From positions 1,674,001-1,738,000 of the forward strand of contig CP085629.1 in the NCBI GenBank assembly GCA_024704175.1: a stretch of 64,000 bases of DNA, given 5' to 3'. This document shows positions 48,119 to 57,774 of the stretch, piece after piece. The position numbers and the translations under genes were made by a program. Each line of letters starts with the position of its first letter. The first letter of the stretch is position 1. The DNA is from Paenibacillus sp. P25 (GTDB lineage Bacteria > Bacillota > Bacilli > Paenibacillales > NBRC-103111). The notes beneath the pieces are model-generated. The model was not told where the DNA came from and did no database searches. It saw nothing but the letters and a program-made list of their open reading frames with translations.

Positions 48119-49146
48119 GTGGCCGATTCGCTTACAGATCCGAAAGAACTGAGAAAAGCGATCCTTCGCGAGCTCCGTTCCCAGCTTCTCGCTTCCGGAA
48201 ACGCAACGAAAGTGGAGCTTAGCCGGAGAACCGGCATCAGCTTTCCGACCGTCAGCAAGTTCCTGGCACAGATGGAGACGGAGGGGAAATCACATCGGCC
48301 GGGCTTGACGAATCAAGCGGCGGCAGGAGAGCGAAGAGATATGCTTATAATCCGGAGTATAGGCTCGGGCTGGCCTTATTTTTGGAGAAAACGGAAACGC
48401 ATTATTCTATTTCTAACAGCTTGGGAGAAATGAAGGAGCAGGGAAAGACTTCGAGTGTTCTAACGGATGGCGTACCGGGCCTTACCAAGCAAATCGGGGA
48501 AACGATTGCAAAATACCCCAAAATCCGGTCCATAGCCATCGGTGTGCCGGGGGCGGTTAATAACGGACGGATCATTTATATCCCCGGTTACGACTCTTTT
48601 CAGCGACTGGATTTGAAAGAAGCCTTCGAAGAGCGGTTCTCGATTCCCGTCGTTATAGAGAACGATATGAACGCCGCCGTTCTTGGGTATCATGCCAGAA
48701 GGCCGGGAAAGGGCAATACCTCGCTTGTTTATCTGTATTTCGGACAAAACGGACCTGGCGCAGGCATTCTGATCAATGGGGACGTGGTTCGGGGGAGCAC
48801 TTATTTCTCGGGTGAGGTTTCCTTCGTTCCCCAGTATGATGACCGGAATTTTCTGCAGGCGTTGAACGGCGAAATGTCACCGGAAGCTCCTCATCGGCAG
48901 GACGGGCGGATTGACGCCGTTGGCCGGCTGGTGGCGACTTTTGCCGCTATACTTAATCCCCATGCGGTTATTTTTTGCAAGGATGAAGTGAACGGGCAAA
49001 TGTTAAACCGTATTGCGGCGAAGAGTGCGGAATATATCCCTGGGGCGCACCTTCCCGAGCTGATCTTAAGCGACTGGAAGCAGGATTATTTGGCCGGACT
49101 GCAAACGCTCGGACTTGGCCTTATGGTTTCCGCAACAAGCAGTTAA
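48119..49146 (+). CDS. ROK-family transcriptional regulator (frameshifted)
   Basis: N-terminal winged helix with NATKVELSRRTGISFPTVSKFLAQME, then after one G lost near 48287 (EGEITSAG expected) an ASKHA domain: SIAIGVPGAVNNGRI, VVIENDMNAAVLGYHARR, LVYLYFGQNGPGAGILINGDVVRG. Start GTG at 48119 after AAAGGAGGGGAAA. About 342 residues. It lies directly before an MFS sugar-type transporter and probably represses it until a sugar binds. Confidence 0.88.
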
Positions 49147-49172
49147 AATCAAACAGCGGCGGTGAAGAAAAA

Positions 49173-50400
49173 ATGGTGACTTTGTTTTTGGCGGTTATTT
49201 ATTTGGCCTTTATCAGCTTGGGCTTGCCGGATTCCTTGCTTGGATCGGCGTGGCCGGTCATGCAGCCGGAACTGGGGGCGCCGCTGGAGACGGCCGGGTC
49301 GCTATTTATGGTTATCGCCGTGGGGACGATCGTGTCCAGCTTGGCCAGCGGAGCGGTATTGAAGCGGTTTGGGACGGGGAAAGTCACCCTTGTCAGCTGC
49401 ATCATGACGGCAGTCGCTCTCCTCGGCTTCGCTTACGCTCCCTCGATTGTATGGTTATGGCTATGTGCCATACCGCTGGGATTAGGTGCGGGCTCGGTCG
49501 ATGCCGGACTGAATCATTACGTCGCCGCTCATTACAAAGCACATCATATGAGCTGGCTGCATTGCTTTTGGGGTGTTGGGGCCACGCTTGGGCCTGTCAT
49601 CATGGCCGGATTTATAGCGGGGAAACAGCTGGCGGTTTGGTTACTTCACCGTTGGCGGCATTCAGCTTGCGCTGGTCGTCATCCTTCTCCTCACGCGCCT
49701 TTATGGGATCGCGTGGCAAGAATCAATAACGCCCGTTCAAACGTAGAACCGGAAGGGGAAGCGGAACCGGGGATATCGAGGAGACTCAACCTGTGAAGCC
49801 GCTCCGGGTCAAGGGAGTGAAGCTGGCGCTCACAGCCTTCTTGTTTTACTGCGGAGTGGAGGCGACCGTAGGCTTATGGGGAAGCAGCTTCCTGGTGGAC
49901 CTGAAGGGGCGCCTGCGGCTACAGCGACCGGATGGGTGTCCCTATACTACGCCGGCATTACGGCAGGCCGTTTCGTTACCGGTTTTATAACGTTCAAGGT
50001 AAGCAACCGGCATCTGATCCGTGCAGGTCAACTTACGGCACTCGCCGGCGCGGCGCTTCTGGTGCTGCCTTTACCGCCTGCTTTCTCACTTACGGGCTTT
50101 ATGATCGTGGGACTGGGCCTGGCTCCGATTTATCCGTGCATGCTGCATGAAACGCCGGAGCGCTTCGGGAAGCGGCATGCCCAAACCATCATGGGCTACC
50201 AAATGGCTGTCGCCTATACAGGCAGTACGCTGATGCCGCCGCTTCTCGGATTCCTTGCTTCCTCTTTAGGGATGGGCCTGTTTCCGTTCTATATCGCCGG
50301 TTCAGCGGCGCCTATGCTACTGCTAACGGAGAGATTGAATGTCTATTTGAAAAGGGGCCGTTCCGGGAAGCAGCAGCATACGGAATTCACGGTAAATTAG
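49173..50400 (+). CDS. MFS transporter, fucose/sugar permease-like (frameshifted)
   Basis: About 410 residues with twelve helices when joined. It starts MVTLFLAVIYLAFISLGLPDSLLGSAWPVM; GLGAGSVDAGLNHYVAAHY and SWLHCFWGVGATLGPVI are characteristic of the FucP/YfkF-like group. Frame changes near 49640, 49745 and 49910 split the middle; the C-terminal half (GRFVTGFITFKV, LGLAPIYPCMLHETPERFGK) is intact. It forms an operon with the upstream ROK regulator (26-base gap). Confidence 0.85.
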
Positions 50401-50917
50401 AAAGCAGACCGACCGATAATTCTAATGGAAGGCCCCACTCTTTCCGAAGCTAATCAAGCCACTGCTCACTGATATTCATCAAGCGATATGGCTTTTGCCA
50501 ACGAGGAATTTGCACTGGCTTCTGCAGCCAAGCGGGATAACCGCAAGGAGGTTTTAAATTAAGTGATTCGGAGCGCTACTTTCAAATCTTTCGAGACCGG
50601 GAAAGGCTTCTTAGGGCGTACATTCGCCAGGAGGTGATATGGCTTGGATTACCATATAATGAGTGAGCGGTTCGCTTCGTGCGGACGAGATGGCGGGAAG
50701 GCGTGGGGCTCATTTTGAAAAATATCTGACTAACGGTGATACATCAAGCGAGAACAATGAGGTGCAGTGAAATCGGAGAATGGGACCCATTTGGCCGATA
50801 TCTGCCAGCAGAGATCAAGGTTATACAGGCGCAGCACTCGGCGTTCTTACGATGGAAACCGCGAATTCTTAAGAGCGTAATGTATAGCACATTGACAGGA
50901 AAAGAGGAGTGAACGGA
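50401..50917. other. Intergenic region with short gene-like scraps
   Basis: No supported gene. Scraps such as MAFANEEFALASAAKRDNRKE (about 50489) and AHFEKYLTNGDTSSENNEVQ (about 50708-50770) look like protein but are short and lack a complete domain. They may be remnants of decayed genes. Confidence 0.35.
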
Positions 50918-51277
50918 ATGATCTCTAGAGGGCGCATACGGCCTAGCAAGGCTTCTTCCTTGATGGGGATGATTGTCGGTGGAGTTTTTGTAGTGATCGG
51001 GTTGACGGTTATATCGAGCTTCGGTTGGTTCGGAGTCTTTTGGACGCTCATGGCGCTGGGGATTACAATCGGGCATGCCGTAAATTTTTTCGGCAAGCGC
51101 GGAATTTCCTCATGGGAGGTGGAGATGCAGCCGCCAGAGCAGCGTGCGCCTCACCGCGAATCGGCAGTAGACTTCGAGACGAAGCTGCGCCGGCTGGAAC
51201 GACTGAAAGCTGAAGGTCTTATTACGGAGGAAGAATATCACAGGAAGCGGGCAGAGATCTTAGCAGAGAAGTGGTAA
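50918..51277 (+). CDS. Membrane protein with C-terminal SHOCT domain
   Basis: 119 residues. Two membrane segments (LMGMIVGGVFVVIGLTVI and WFGVFWTLMALGITIGHAV) lead to a cytosolic SHOCT-type helical hairpin: TKLRRLERLKAEGLITEEEY then RKRAEIL. SHOCT modules are short oligomerisation domains. The ATG at 50918 follows AAGAGGAG. Role unknown. Confidence 0.8.
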   Translation: MISRGRIRPSKASSLMGMIVGGVFVVIGLTVISSFGWFGVFWTLMALGITIGHAVNFFGKRGISSWEVEMQPPEQRAPHRESAVDFETKLRRLERLKAEGLITEEEYHRKRAEILAEKW

Positions 51278-51418
51278 TGGCTTTGGTGATCAGGGGCTTC
51301 CGTGATTGGCACGCGGCGGCTCCCCATATTTTTCTTGTAAAATAAACCGGTTTCAACATATACTTAGTTTGGTTGTTCCGCATCATTTCCAGTACCCATC
51401 ATTCGAAGGAGTGGTAAC

Positions 51419-52186
51419 ATGAAATTAGCTGCACAACTGTACACGTTGAGGGAATTTCTCAAAACGCCGGAAGACATTGCAAGCGCTCTCAAGAGGGTCA
51501 AGCAGATCGGCTTTAACGCCGTACAAGTTTCCGGGGTAAGTCCCATCGATATGACGGCGCTTAAGGAAATCACGGATCGCGAAGGGCTGACCATTTGCGC
51601 GACACATATCGGCTATGGAGACTTGACGGACAACGTCGAGGAAGTCATTGAAAGGCACAAGCTCTGGGGCTGCAAATATGTGGGTTTGGGCGGTCTGCCC
51701 CAAGAATATCGTACAAGCAAGGAAGGCTATCAAGCCTTTGCCAAGAAGGCTTCGGAAATCGGCCGCAAGCTGAACGAAGCGGGGCTGAAGTTCATTTACC
51801 ATAACCATGATTTCGAATTGGCGAAGTTTGACGGCACAACCGGACTGGATATTCTGATCCAGGAGAGCGATCCGGAAGCCGTCGATTTTGAAATGGATGT
51901 CTATTGGATTCAAGCCGGCGGCGGGGATCCGGCGGAGTGGGTGCGTAAAGTGAACGGCCGGATGAAGGTCGTACACTTGAAGGATATGGCGGTCACCTCG
52001 GGCCGGGAGCAGCGTTTCGCGGAAGTGGGCGAGGGCAATATGAACTTCGGGCGCATCCTGGAAGCCTGCAAGGAGATCGGTGTAGAATGGGGGCCTATCG
52101 AACAGGACCAATGCTACGGCAAGGATCCGTTCGAATGTCTTCAGGTCAGCTTGAACAACTTGAAGAAAATGGGGATAGAAGCATAA
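51419..52186 (+). CDS. Sugar phosphate isomerase/epimerase (xylose-isomerase-like TIM barrel)
   Basis: 255 residues, intact. AQLYTLREFLKTPEDIASAL, VQVSGVSPI, FIYHNHDFELAKFDG (metal-site His), FEMDVYWIQAGG and VHLKDMAV (metal ligand) follow the IolE/IolI-type barrel. The ATG at 51419 has GAAGGAGTGG. It stands alone between unrelated genes and probably acts on an inositol or sugar derivative. Confidence 0.92.
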   Translation: MKLAAQLYTLREFLKTPEDIASALKRVKQIGFNAVQVSGVSPIDMTALKEITDREGLTICATHIGYGDLTDNVEEVIERHKLWGCKYVGLGGLPQEYRTSKEGYQAFAKKASEIGRKLNEAGLKFIYHNHDFELAKFDGTTGLDILIQESDPEAVDFEMDVYWIQAGGGDPAEWVRKVNGRMKVVHLKDMAVTSGREQRFAEVGEGNMNFGRILEACKEIGVEWGPIEQDQCYGKDPFECLQVSLNNLKKMGIEA

Positions 52187-52310
52187 TTTTAAGCTAATTG
52201 CTTGAATGGCTTAAAGGGAATAAAGAGAGGTCCGCATCCTATGTTGTTCTGCATCTGGGAGGCGGACCTTATTTTTGTATGGGATGCATTTGGACTTAAA
52301 GGGGAAATCC

Positions 52311-52770
52311 ATGAATACCTACATTCAAGAGATGAGAAGGCATATCGGCCGCAAGCCGTTGTTATTATGCGGTGCCAGTGTTTTGGTGTTCAACGGCCGG
52401 GATGAAGTGCTTATGCTGAGGCGGTCGGATAACGGACAATGGTGTTTTCCCGGCGGGGCGGTAGAACCGGGGAAACCACGGAGGAGACGGCGGCAAGAGA
52501 GCTGGCGGAAGAAACGGGATTAGCAGCGGAGGGACTTGAGCTGTTTCAGGTATTCTCCGGTAAGGATCTGCACTACATATATCCGAACGGAGACGAAGTC
52601 TACATCGTGGATGTGGTCTATCTCTGCAGAAGCTATAAGGGGAGGTGCGGGTAGACACTGAAAGCCGGGAATACCGTTTCTTTCCTGCTGCGGAGCTGCC
52701 CGGCGACATCAGCCCGCCCGTATGGCCGGTCGTAGAAGCGGTAGGAAGAACATTTGCCAAAAATGAATAA
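52311..52770 (+). CDS. Nudix hydrolase (frameshifted)
   Basis: About 153 residues. It starts MNTYIQEMRRHIGRKPLLLCGASVL. The Nudix box GAVEPGETTEETAARELAEE plus TG is complete only after restoring one G near 52473. A second shift near 52640 leads to the tail YRFFPAAELPGDISPPVW ending at 52770. Hydrolyses a nucleoside-diphosphate-linked substrate; identity unknown. RBS AAAGGGGAAA. Confidence 0.87.
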
Positions 52771-52856
52771 CAGACGGGCTTGGATCCGCGCTTTATAATC
52801 CCGCCGCACTGTGTTAGTCTGATAAAAGCATGGGATGGACGGGGAGTGTCGGGTTC

Positions 52857-53411
52857 GTGAAGACCGTATTGGTAACAGGCTATAAAGCAGCGGAGCTGGG
52901 GATTTTTTCACTCAAGCATCCGGGCATTGCGATTATTAAGAAAGCGTTGAAAAATCAAATCCTTGCCTTGATGGAAGAAGGTCTGGAGTGGGTGATTGTC
53001 AGCGGGCAGTGGGGCGTGGAGCTGTGGGCGGCGGAAGCGGTCCTTGAACTGAAGGAGAGCGGCCAAGAGCTTCAGCTTGCCGTCATCACGCCGTTCCTGG
53101 CGCAGGAAGAGAATTGGAGCGACGAGAAGAAAGAAATCTACAATCGCGTCATTCAGCATGCGGATTATGTCAATAGCGTGACCAAGAGCAAATATGACGG
53201 GCCCTGGCAGTTTAAGCAAAAGGATCAGTTTCTGCTGCGCAACTCGGACGCGCTGATCCTGCTCTATGATGAGGAGAATGTAGGCTCGCCGAGATTTATT
53301 AAAGAGCAGGCCCTGCATCATGCCCGAACGGGTGAATATCCGATCTACAGCATCACGGCCTCCGATTTGCAAAGCATTGTGGAGGAAGAGCAGGCAGAGT
53401 ACTACGAGTAA
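52857..53411 (+). CDS. ypsA: YpsA-like protein (DUF1273, SLOG superfamily)
   Basis: 184 residues from GTG 52857 (GGGGAGTG upstream). It starts VKTVLVTGYKAAELGIFSLKHPGI, with WVIVSGQWGVELWAAEAVLEL, VITPFLAQEENWSDEKK and ALILLYDEENVGSPRFI. These blocks match B. subtilis YpsA, a Rossmann-like SLOG-fold protein linked to cell division in that group. No neighbours suggest a specific role here. Confidence 0.88.
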   Translation: MKTVLVTGYKAAELGIFSLKHPGIAIIKKALKNQILALMEEGLEWVIVSGQWGVELWAAEAVLELKESGQELQLAVITPFLAQEENWSDEKKEIYNRVIQHADYVNSVTKSKYDGPWQFKQKDQFLLRNSDALILLYDEENVGSPRFIKEQALHHARTGEYPIYSITASDLQSIVEEEQAEYYE

Positions 53412-53453
53412 GTTGGGGAGAAAGCTTAATCCGGTCGAAAGGAAGCTGATCTC

Positions 53454-53972
53454 ATGCACGGACCTGTCTTTCTGGTGGAACCATCCACCGATTATCAGGA
53501 AGCGTATATTTCATTTTACGAAGAATGGAAACAAAGTGGGGAAGACATCGTCCCTTGGGTCGTTACCAAGGATCCGTACGATTTTTCGGGTATGGTCCGG
53601 TTCTTGAGAGAGGGAATTCAGGCAGCTTCCGAGAATCTGGTACCGCATACCACCTACTGGCTGGTCAACGAAGAGAAGAAAGTGCTCGGCGCTGTCAATA
53701 TCCGCCATCGGTTAAATGCGAAATTACTTAACAGCGGAGGGCATATCGGTTACGGTATCCGGCCGTCCGAGAGAAGAAAAGGCTTAGCGACGGCCCTTCT
53801 TCATTTGGCTCTGCAGAAGACCCGGGAGCTCGGACTTGATCAAGTTCTTGTCGTTTGCGACAAAGGAAATATCGGCTCGGAAAGAACCATTCTAAAGAAC
53901 GGCGGTGTGTTCGATTCCGAATATATGGAGCCGAACGGGAATATCGTAAGGCGGTTTTGGATCCCCTTATGA
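53454..53972 (+). CDS. GNAT family N-acetyltransferase
   Basis: 172 residues, intact. Conserved strand TTYWLVNEEKKVLGAVNIRH, then the acetyl-CoA loop GYGIRPSERRKGLATALLHLAL, and C-terminal VVCDKGNIGSERTILKNGG. The ATG follows GAAAGGAAG. The acceptor is unknown. A hairpin terminator follows. Confidence 0.92.
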   Translation: MHGPVFLVEPSTDYQEAYISFYEEWKQSGEDIVPWVVTKDPYDFSGMVRFLREGIQAASENLVPHTTYWLVNEEKKVLGAVNIRHRLNAKLLNSGGHIGYGIRPSERRKGLATALLHLALQKTRELGLDQVLVVCDKGNIGSERTILKNGGVFDSEYMEPNGNIVRRFWIPL

Positions 53973-53983
53973 GAAAATAAGAA

Positions 53984-54005
53984 ATCGGGCCTTCCGGGGC
54001 CCGAT
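53984..54005 (+). terminator. Terminator-like hairpin
   Basis: ATCGGGCC (53984-53991) pairs with GGCCCGAT (53998-54005) across a 6-base loop, followed by CTCTCT rather than a pure T-run. Confidence 0.65.
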
Positions 54006-54128
54006 CTCTCTGGGAGTGTCACTATGAGCGCAGCTGGCGTCTGCAATAATATAGTATGCGAGATGCTAGATTTGTTATGGACAAAAGATAATCGCTGTTC
54101 GCCTTTTTTGTTAAGGGGCAGGAAGCCT

Positions 54129-54302
54129 TTAATTCTTACGTTCAAATAGCCGGATCGGCCGGCGGATTTCCGCGTAGTTTTCCTCGATGTCCGATTTGAT
54201 CGATTCTAGGAGCTGCAGCGCTTCCCTCTGCTTTTTCTCATCGTTAATAGACTCTATCAAGGTCTGCAGGTAGTCGAGCCTTGTTTTGGTTACCAGCCTC
54301 AT
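54129..54302 (-). CDS. Small helical protein, 57 residues, unknown
   Basis: Reading frame starting MRLVTKTRLDYLQTLIESI and ending in a basic RRPIRLFERKN. Heptad-like Leu/Ile spacing suggests helices or a short coiled coil. AAGAGGTACACGAC precedes the ATG at 54302. It recalls Spo0E-like small proteins in size, but the Spo0E signature (SxxxD) is not evident, so no function is assigned. Confidence 0.55.
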   Translation of the reverse strand: MRLVTKTRLDYLQTLIESINDEKKQREALQLLESIKSDIEENYAEIRRPIRLFERKN

Positions 54303-54546
54303 GTCGTGTACCTCTTGGTTAGATTAAGAGCATCCCCTTACAAAATTCGTGACGCTGACCTTCTTTAAGGCCGAAAGGTGCGTTTTTCCGAAATGTCAGG
54401 CAGAAAATAGCTGCGGAGCAGAGAAATAGATGTGAATTCACGGTAAAAAGAAATGAGGATATGTCGTAGCGATAAACTGGGGTTCACTCTATAATGGCAT
54501 GCAAGAGGCGGCGTCAAGCTTCTTCATTACCTATAGGGGGATCGCC

Positions 54547-55872
54547 ATGGGGCGAAAGCCGGGTTATCTTATATTAAGTATGGGTTTAAGCGCGGCTGTA
54601 ATTGTAAGCGGTTGCAAAGGTGGTGGCGGAGGCGAACCGAAGAAGGATAGCGATGCGGCAGGCACGGGAAGCCAGGAGGCGGTTACGCTTACTTTTTTCA
54701 CGGCGCAAAATTCCGTTTATGCGGACGAGAGCGGCTTCGAGAATGAAATCGGCCAGTATATCAAGAAGAAATTTCCGAACGTCACGATTCAGCACATCCA
54801 CCGGGGAAAAGGGCAGGACTATGCCGATCTGATCGCAGCGGGAACGATTCCGGATATTGTGCTGGAGGCCAGCAGCAATATTGTCTCGAAGGTAAAGGAG
54901 TTCGATCTGGCAAGCGACATGTCGGACCTGGTGAAAAAATACAACTTCGATCTCAGCCGGCTTGACGAGGCGGCGGTCGCGCAGGTCAGGAATGCGGATC
55001 CGGAGGGCCGGCTGTACGGGTCGCCTTTTACACTCAGCAATATCGTGATGTTTTACAATAAGGATTTGTTCGATAAGTTCGGAGTACCGTATCCGAAAGA
55101 CGGGATGACCTGGGACGAGATATACGAGCTCGCGAAGAAAATGACCCGGACGGTGGACGGCACGGGTTATAAGGGATTTTCCGCACATCCGGGCGTGATG
55201 ATGGCTTATAATCAGCTTTCTTTGACTCCGCTGGATTTGAAAGAAAATAAGGCGGCCGTGGGCACCGAGGAGTGGAAGAGGCTGGTTGAGAACTTCAAGC
55301 GGTTTTACGATATCCCCGGCAATGAGTATACGAGCGTCGACGATTTTCCAAAGGGGCAGACGGCTATTGCCGTCCATGTCGCCGAGAAGGTTACCAGCTG
55401 GTACAACGCGAATAAGGATTTGAAATTCGATCTGGCTTCGCCGCCTTCATTCAAAGAACTGCCGGGCACCGGCATGCAGCCGAATACCTATTCCTTGTTT
55501 ATTACGAAAGGCTCGAGGTACAAGGACCAGGCATTTCAGATCATTCAATATTTGCTGTCCGACGAGGTGCAATCGGAGCTGTCCAGGCAGGGGATCGTGA
55601 CTCCGCTGAAGAGCAAGGCGGTCCGTGACCTGTACGGTCAAAGCCTGCTTCAGCTGAAAGGAAAGAATACCGGTGCGGTCTACTACAGCAAGAACGCGCC
55701 GCCGCCCGCTCCCCGGCAGTCCGGCCTCGTCTACTATGCGGTGAATACGGGGAAAATATTCGACAACATCTATAAAGGCGGAATGGATCTGAACACGTCG
55801 CTTCGGTCCGTGGAAGAAGAAGCGAATCTGGCGATCCAGCAGCTGCTAACCCAGAAAGGGGAAAAGAAATAA
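54547..55872 (+). CDS. Sugar-type ABC substrate-binding lipoprotein (family 1), orphan
   Basis: 441 residues from ATG 54547 (AGGGGGATC upstream). Signal with lipobox VIVSGCKGGG. Family features: VTLTFFTAQNSVYADESGFE, GTIPDIVLEASSN, LYGSPFTLSNIVMFYNKDLFDKFGVPYPKDGMTWDEIYELAKKM, and FQIIQYLLSDEVQSELSRQGIVTPL. No permease or ATPase is adjacent on the same strand; the next importer (59563) has its own binding protein. It may work with an unlinked transporter or as a sensor. Confidence 0.92.
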   Translation: MGRKPGYLILSMGLSAAVIVSGCKGGGGGEPKKDSDAAGTGSQEAVTLTFFTAQNSVYADESGFENEIGQYIKKKFPNVTIQHIHRGKGQDYADLIAAGTIPDIVLEASSNIVSKVKEFDLASDMSDLVKKYNFDLSRLDEAAVAQVRNADPEGRLYGSPFTLSNIVMFYNKDLFDKFGVPYPKDGMTWDEIYELAKKMTRTVDGTGYKGFSAHPGVMMAYNQLSLTPLDLKENKAAVGTEEWKRLVENFKRFYDIPGNEYTSVDDFPKGQTAIAVHVAEKVTSWYNANKDLKFDLASPPSFKELPGTGMQPNTYSLFITKGSRYKDQAFQIIQYLLSDEVQSELSRQGIVTPLKSKAVRDLYGQSLLQLKGKNTGAVYYSKNAPPPAPRQSGLVYYAVNTGKIFDNIYKGGMDLNTSLRSVEEEANLAIQQLLTQKGEKK

Positions 55873-56000
55873 AACCTGGAAATTCGGATTTAAATAAAGG
55901 CCCGTCTTGCGGTAAAATGAATGTAGTCTGTCCTGCCGGGCATGCGGATGCAGGCGGTGATTCAGCAATCATATCAACCTTCAAAGGAGCTTAAGATCGT

Positions 56001-56282
56001 ATGAAGCATTTTGCCGTTTTCTTACCTATGCTGGATGCGGAGAAAAGCCAGCAGTACCGCACAGATCATTTGGAATACTTGGCGCTTCGGGAAAGTGAAG
56101 GCAGAATCTTCGCGAGAGGCCGGTTTGTGGACGGGGCAGGCGGGCTCGTCATATATCGGGCGGAGTCCGAGGCGGACGTGTTGGAATGGGTCAAGCAGGA
56201 CCCGTATGTTGCCCGGGGAGCAAGAGGATATCAGATTCATGAATGGGATATGGTGACTGAAGCAGTGCTTCCGTCCAAATAG
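56001..56282 (+). CDS. YciI-like domain protein
   Basis: 93-residue alpha/beta dimeric-barrel protein: FAVFLPMLDAEKSQQYRTDHLEYL, GRIFARGRFVDGAGGLVIYRAES, VKQDPYVARGARGYQIHEWD. YciI proteins have a conserved His/Asp pair (here in RTDHLEYL and DP-Y). Function unclear. RBS AAAGGAGC. Confidence 0.88.
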   Translation: MKHFAVFLPMLDAEKSQQYRTDHLEYLALRESEGRIFARGRFVDGAGGLVIYRAESEADVLEWVKQDPYVARGARGYQIHEWDMVTEAVLPSK

Positions 56283-56347
56283 CCACGCTTCAAAGAGTCG
56301 CGGATTCGTCCGCGCTCTTTCTTGTGATGAGGAGAATAGGCTTGAGA

Positions 56348-57578
56348 TCATCGCGAGTTCGTCGTTTGAGACTGAATCATCGAGAAGGAAAAATGCCGGT
56401 CCAGCGCATAATTGACGGCGCCAAGCGCACCGCCGATTTCGGCCAATGCAGCCGTCTTGACGGTAATGCCGGCGGAAAGGGCGGTCATGGAGCGCTGGCG
56501 CATCACTTTGGTCGCGTTTTGCACATAAGTGCCGCACATGGCTGGGATGCTCGCCGCCGAGAATAATCGCCTCGGGATTGAGCAGATTCACCAGATTGGC
56601 CAGGGCGATGCCCAGATAGCCGGAGGCCCGCTCGATAATTTGAACGGCCAAGGCATCGCCTTGATCGGCGACCCGGCAGACGTCTTTTGCTTGAAGCGGC
56701 TGCAAGTCATTGCCGGGAAAAGCTCCGGTCAGCATGCTCTCCGCGTATCCGGCACGCAGAAGCCGGCGGGCTTCCTGTTCAATCGCCGGGGCGGTGGAAT
56801 AAAGATGCAGACACCCGTTGTTACCGCACGGACATACGGGCCCGTCCGGTTCCACGGTCGTATGCCCGAGCTCGCCGGCTCCGCCGAAGGAGCCGGAAAC
56901 AAGCTGGCGGTCGTTAAAGATGCCGGCGGCAATCCCCGAACCTACCCCCACATAAATCATGTGCCGGAACCCGGTGCCCGAACCGAAGCGGCATTCGGCA
57001 AGACCGCGGGCCCGGTGCCGGTTCAAAGCTACGGCAGGCCAGCCGAGCGCCTTACCGGCCATATCCTCGATATCGACCTGATGCCAGCCCAGATCCGTCG
57101 CGCTCTTGATCACCCCGCGGCTGGTGTCGACCAGCCCCGGCACGCTTAAACCCAGCAGTTTAATCTGACTTATGTCAAAATCTTTAATAAACTTGTCCGC
57201 GTGCACCGCAAGCTCCCGAACGGCGGCCTCCGGGTGAACGGAGGTTACCGGTATATTGACCCTACGAAGTACGTTGCCGAGCAAATCGAAGGCGCCCAGC
57301 GTCCATTCCTGATTGTCCAAATCGGCGCCCAGCACGGCGTGGGAGCCGGCGACAAGCTCCAGCGCAGTCGCGGGACGCCCTCCCGTAGAAGGAGCTTTTT
57401 CCGTTTCCTGCACCAGATTCAGGTCGATCAGCTCGGAAATGACGGAAGATATCGTAGCCCGGCTGAGCTCCGTAATTTTGGTCAATTGGATCCGGGATAT
57501 CGGGCCGTGCATCCGCAGAGCCTGGATAATGCTGGTTTTGCTGCCCTTTTGATCTCCGGCTTTATGGGGGCTGATCAT
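56348..57578 (-). CDS. ROK-family transcriptional regulator (NagC/XylR type, frameshifted)
   Basis: About 410 residues. N-terminal helix-turn-helix ISRIQLTKITELSRATISSVISELI; then ASKHA motifs: VLGADLDNQEWTLGAFDLLG, LLGLSVPGLVDTSRGVI, the ROK signature region SFGGAGELGHTTVEPDG followed by the zinc motif CPCGNNGCL, and PEAIILGGE. One frame change near 56545 leads to the tail ALSAGITVKTAALAEIGGALGA, ending at 56348. The ATG at 57578 is divergent from the isomerase/Lpl operon (start 57775), its probable target. Confidence 0.9.
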
Positions 57579-57774
57579 TTCGGTTCACCGTCTCTATATC
57601 AATGTGAAGGTCCAAAAACAGAACTAAGCATGCCAAAATTATATGCCAAATGATCGAATTGATTCAAGTAAAGTAAAAACGAGAAGAGACTTAATTTAAA
57701 TATTGACTAAAGTGGGGCGCTGATTTATGATTCCTATATGGAATTTGAAAACGCTGCCACGGAGGTGTTTGAAA

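Noticed and set aside
54129-54302. Spo0E-like aspartyl phosphatase
   Set aside because: Size and helices fit, but the characteristic SxxxD signature is not evident.
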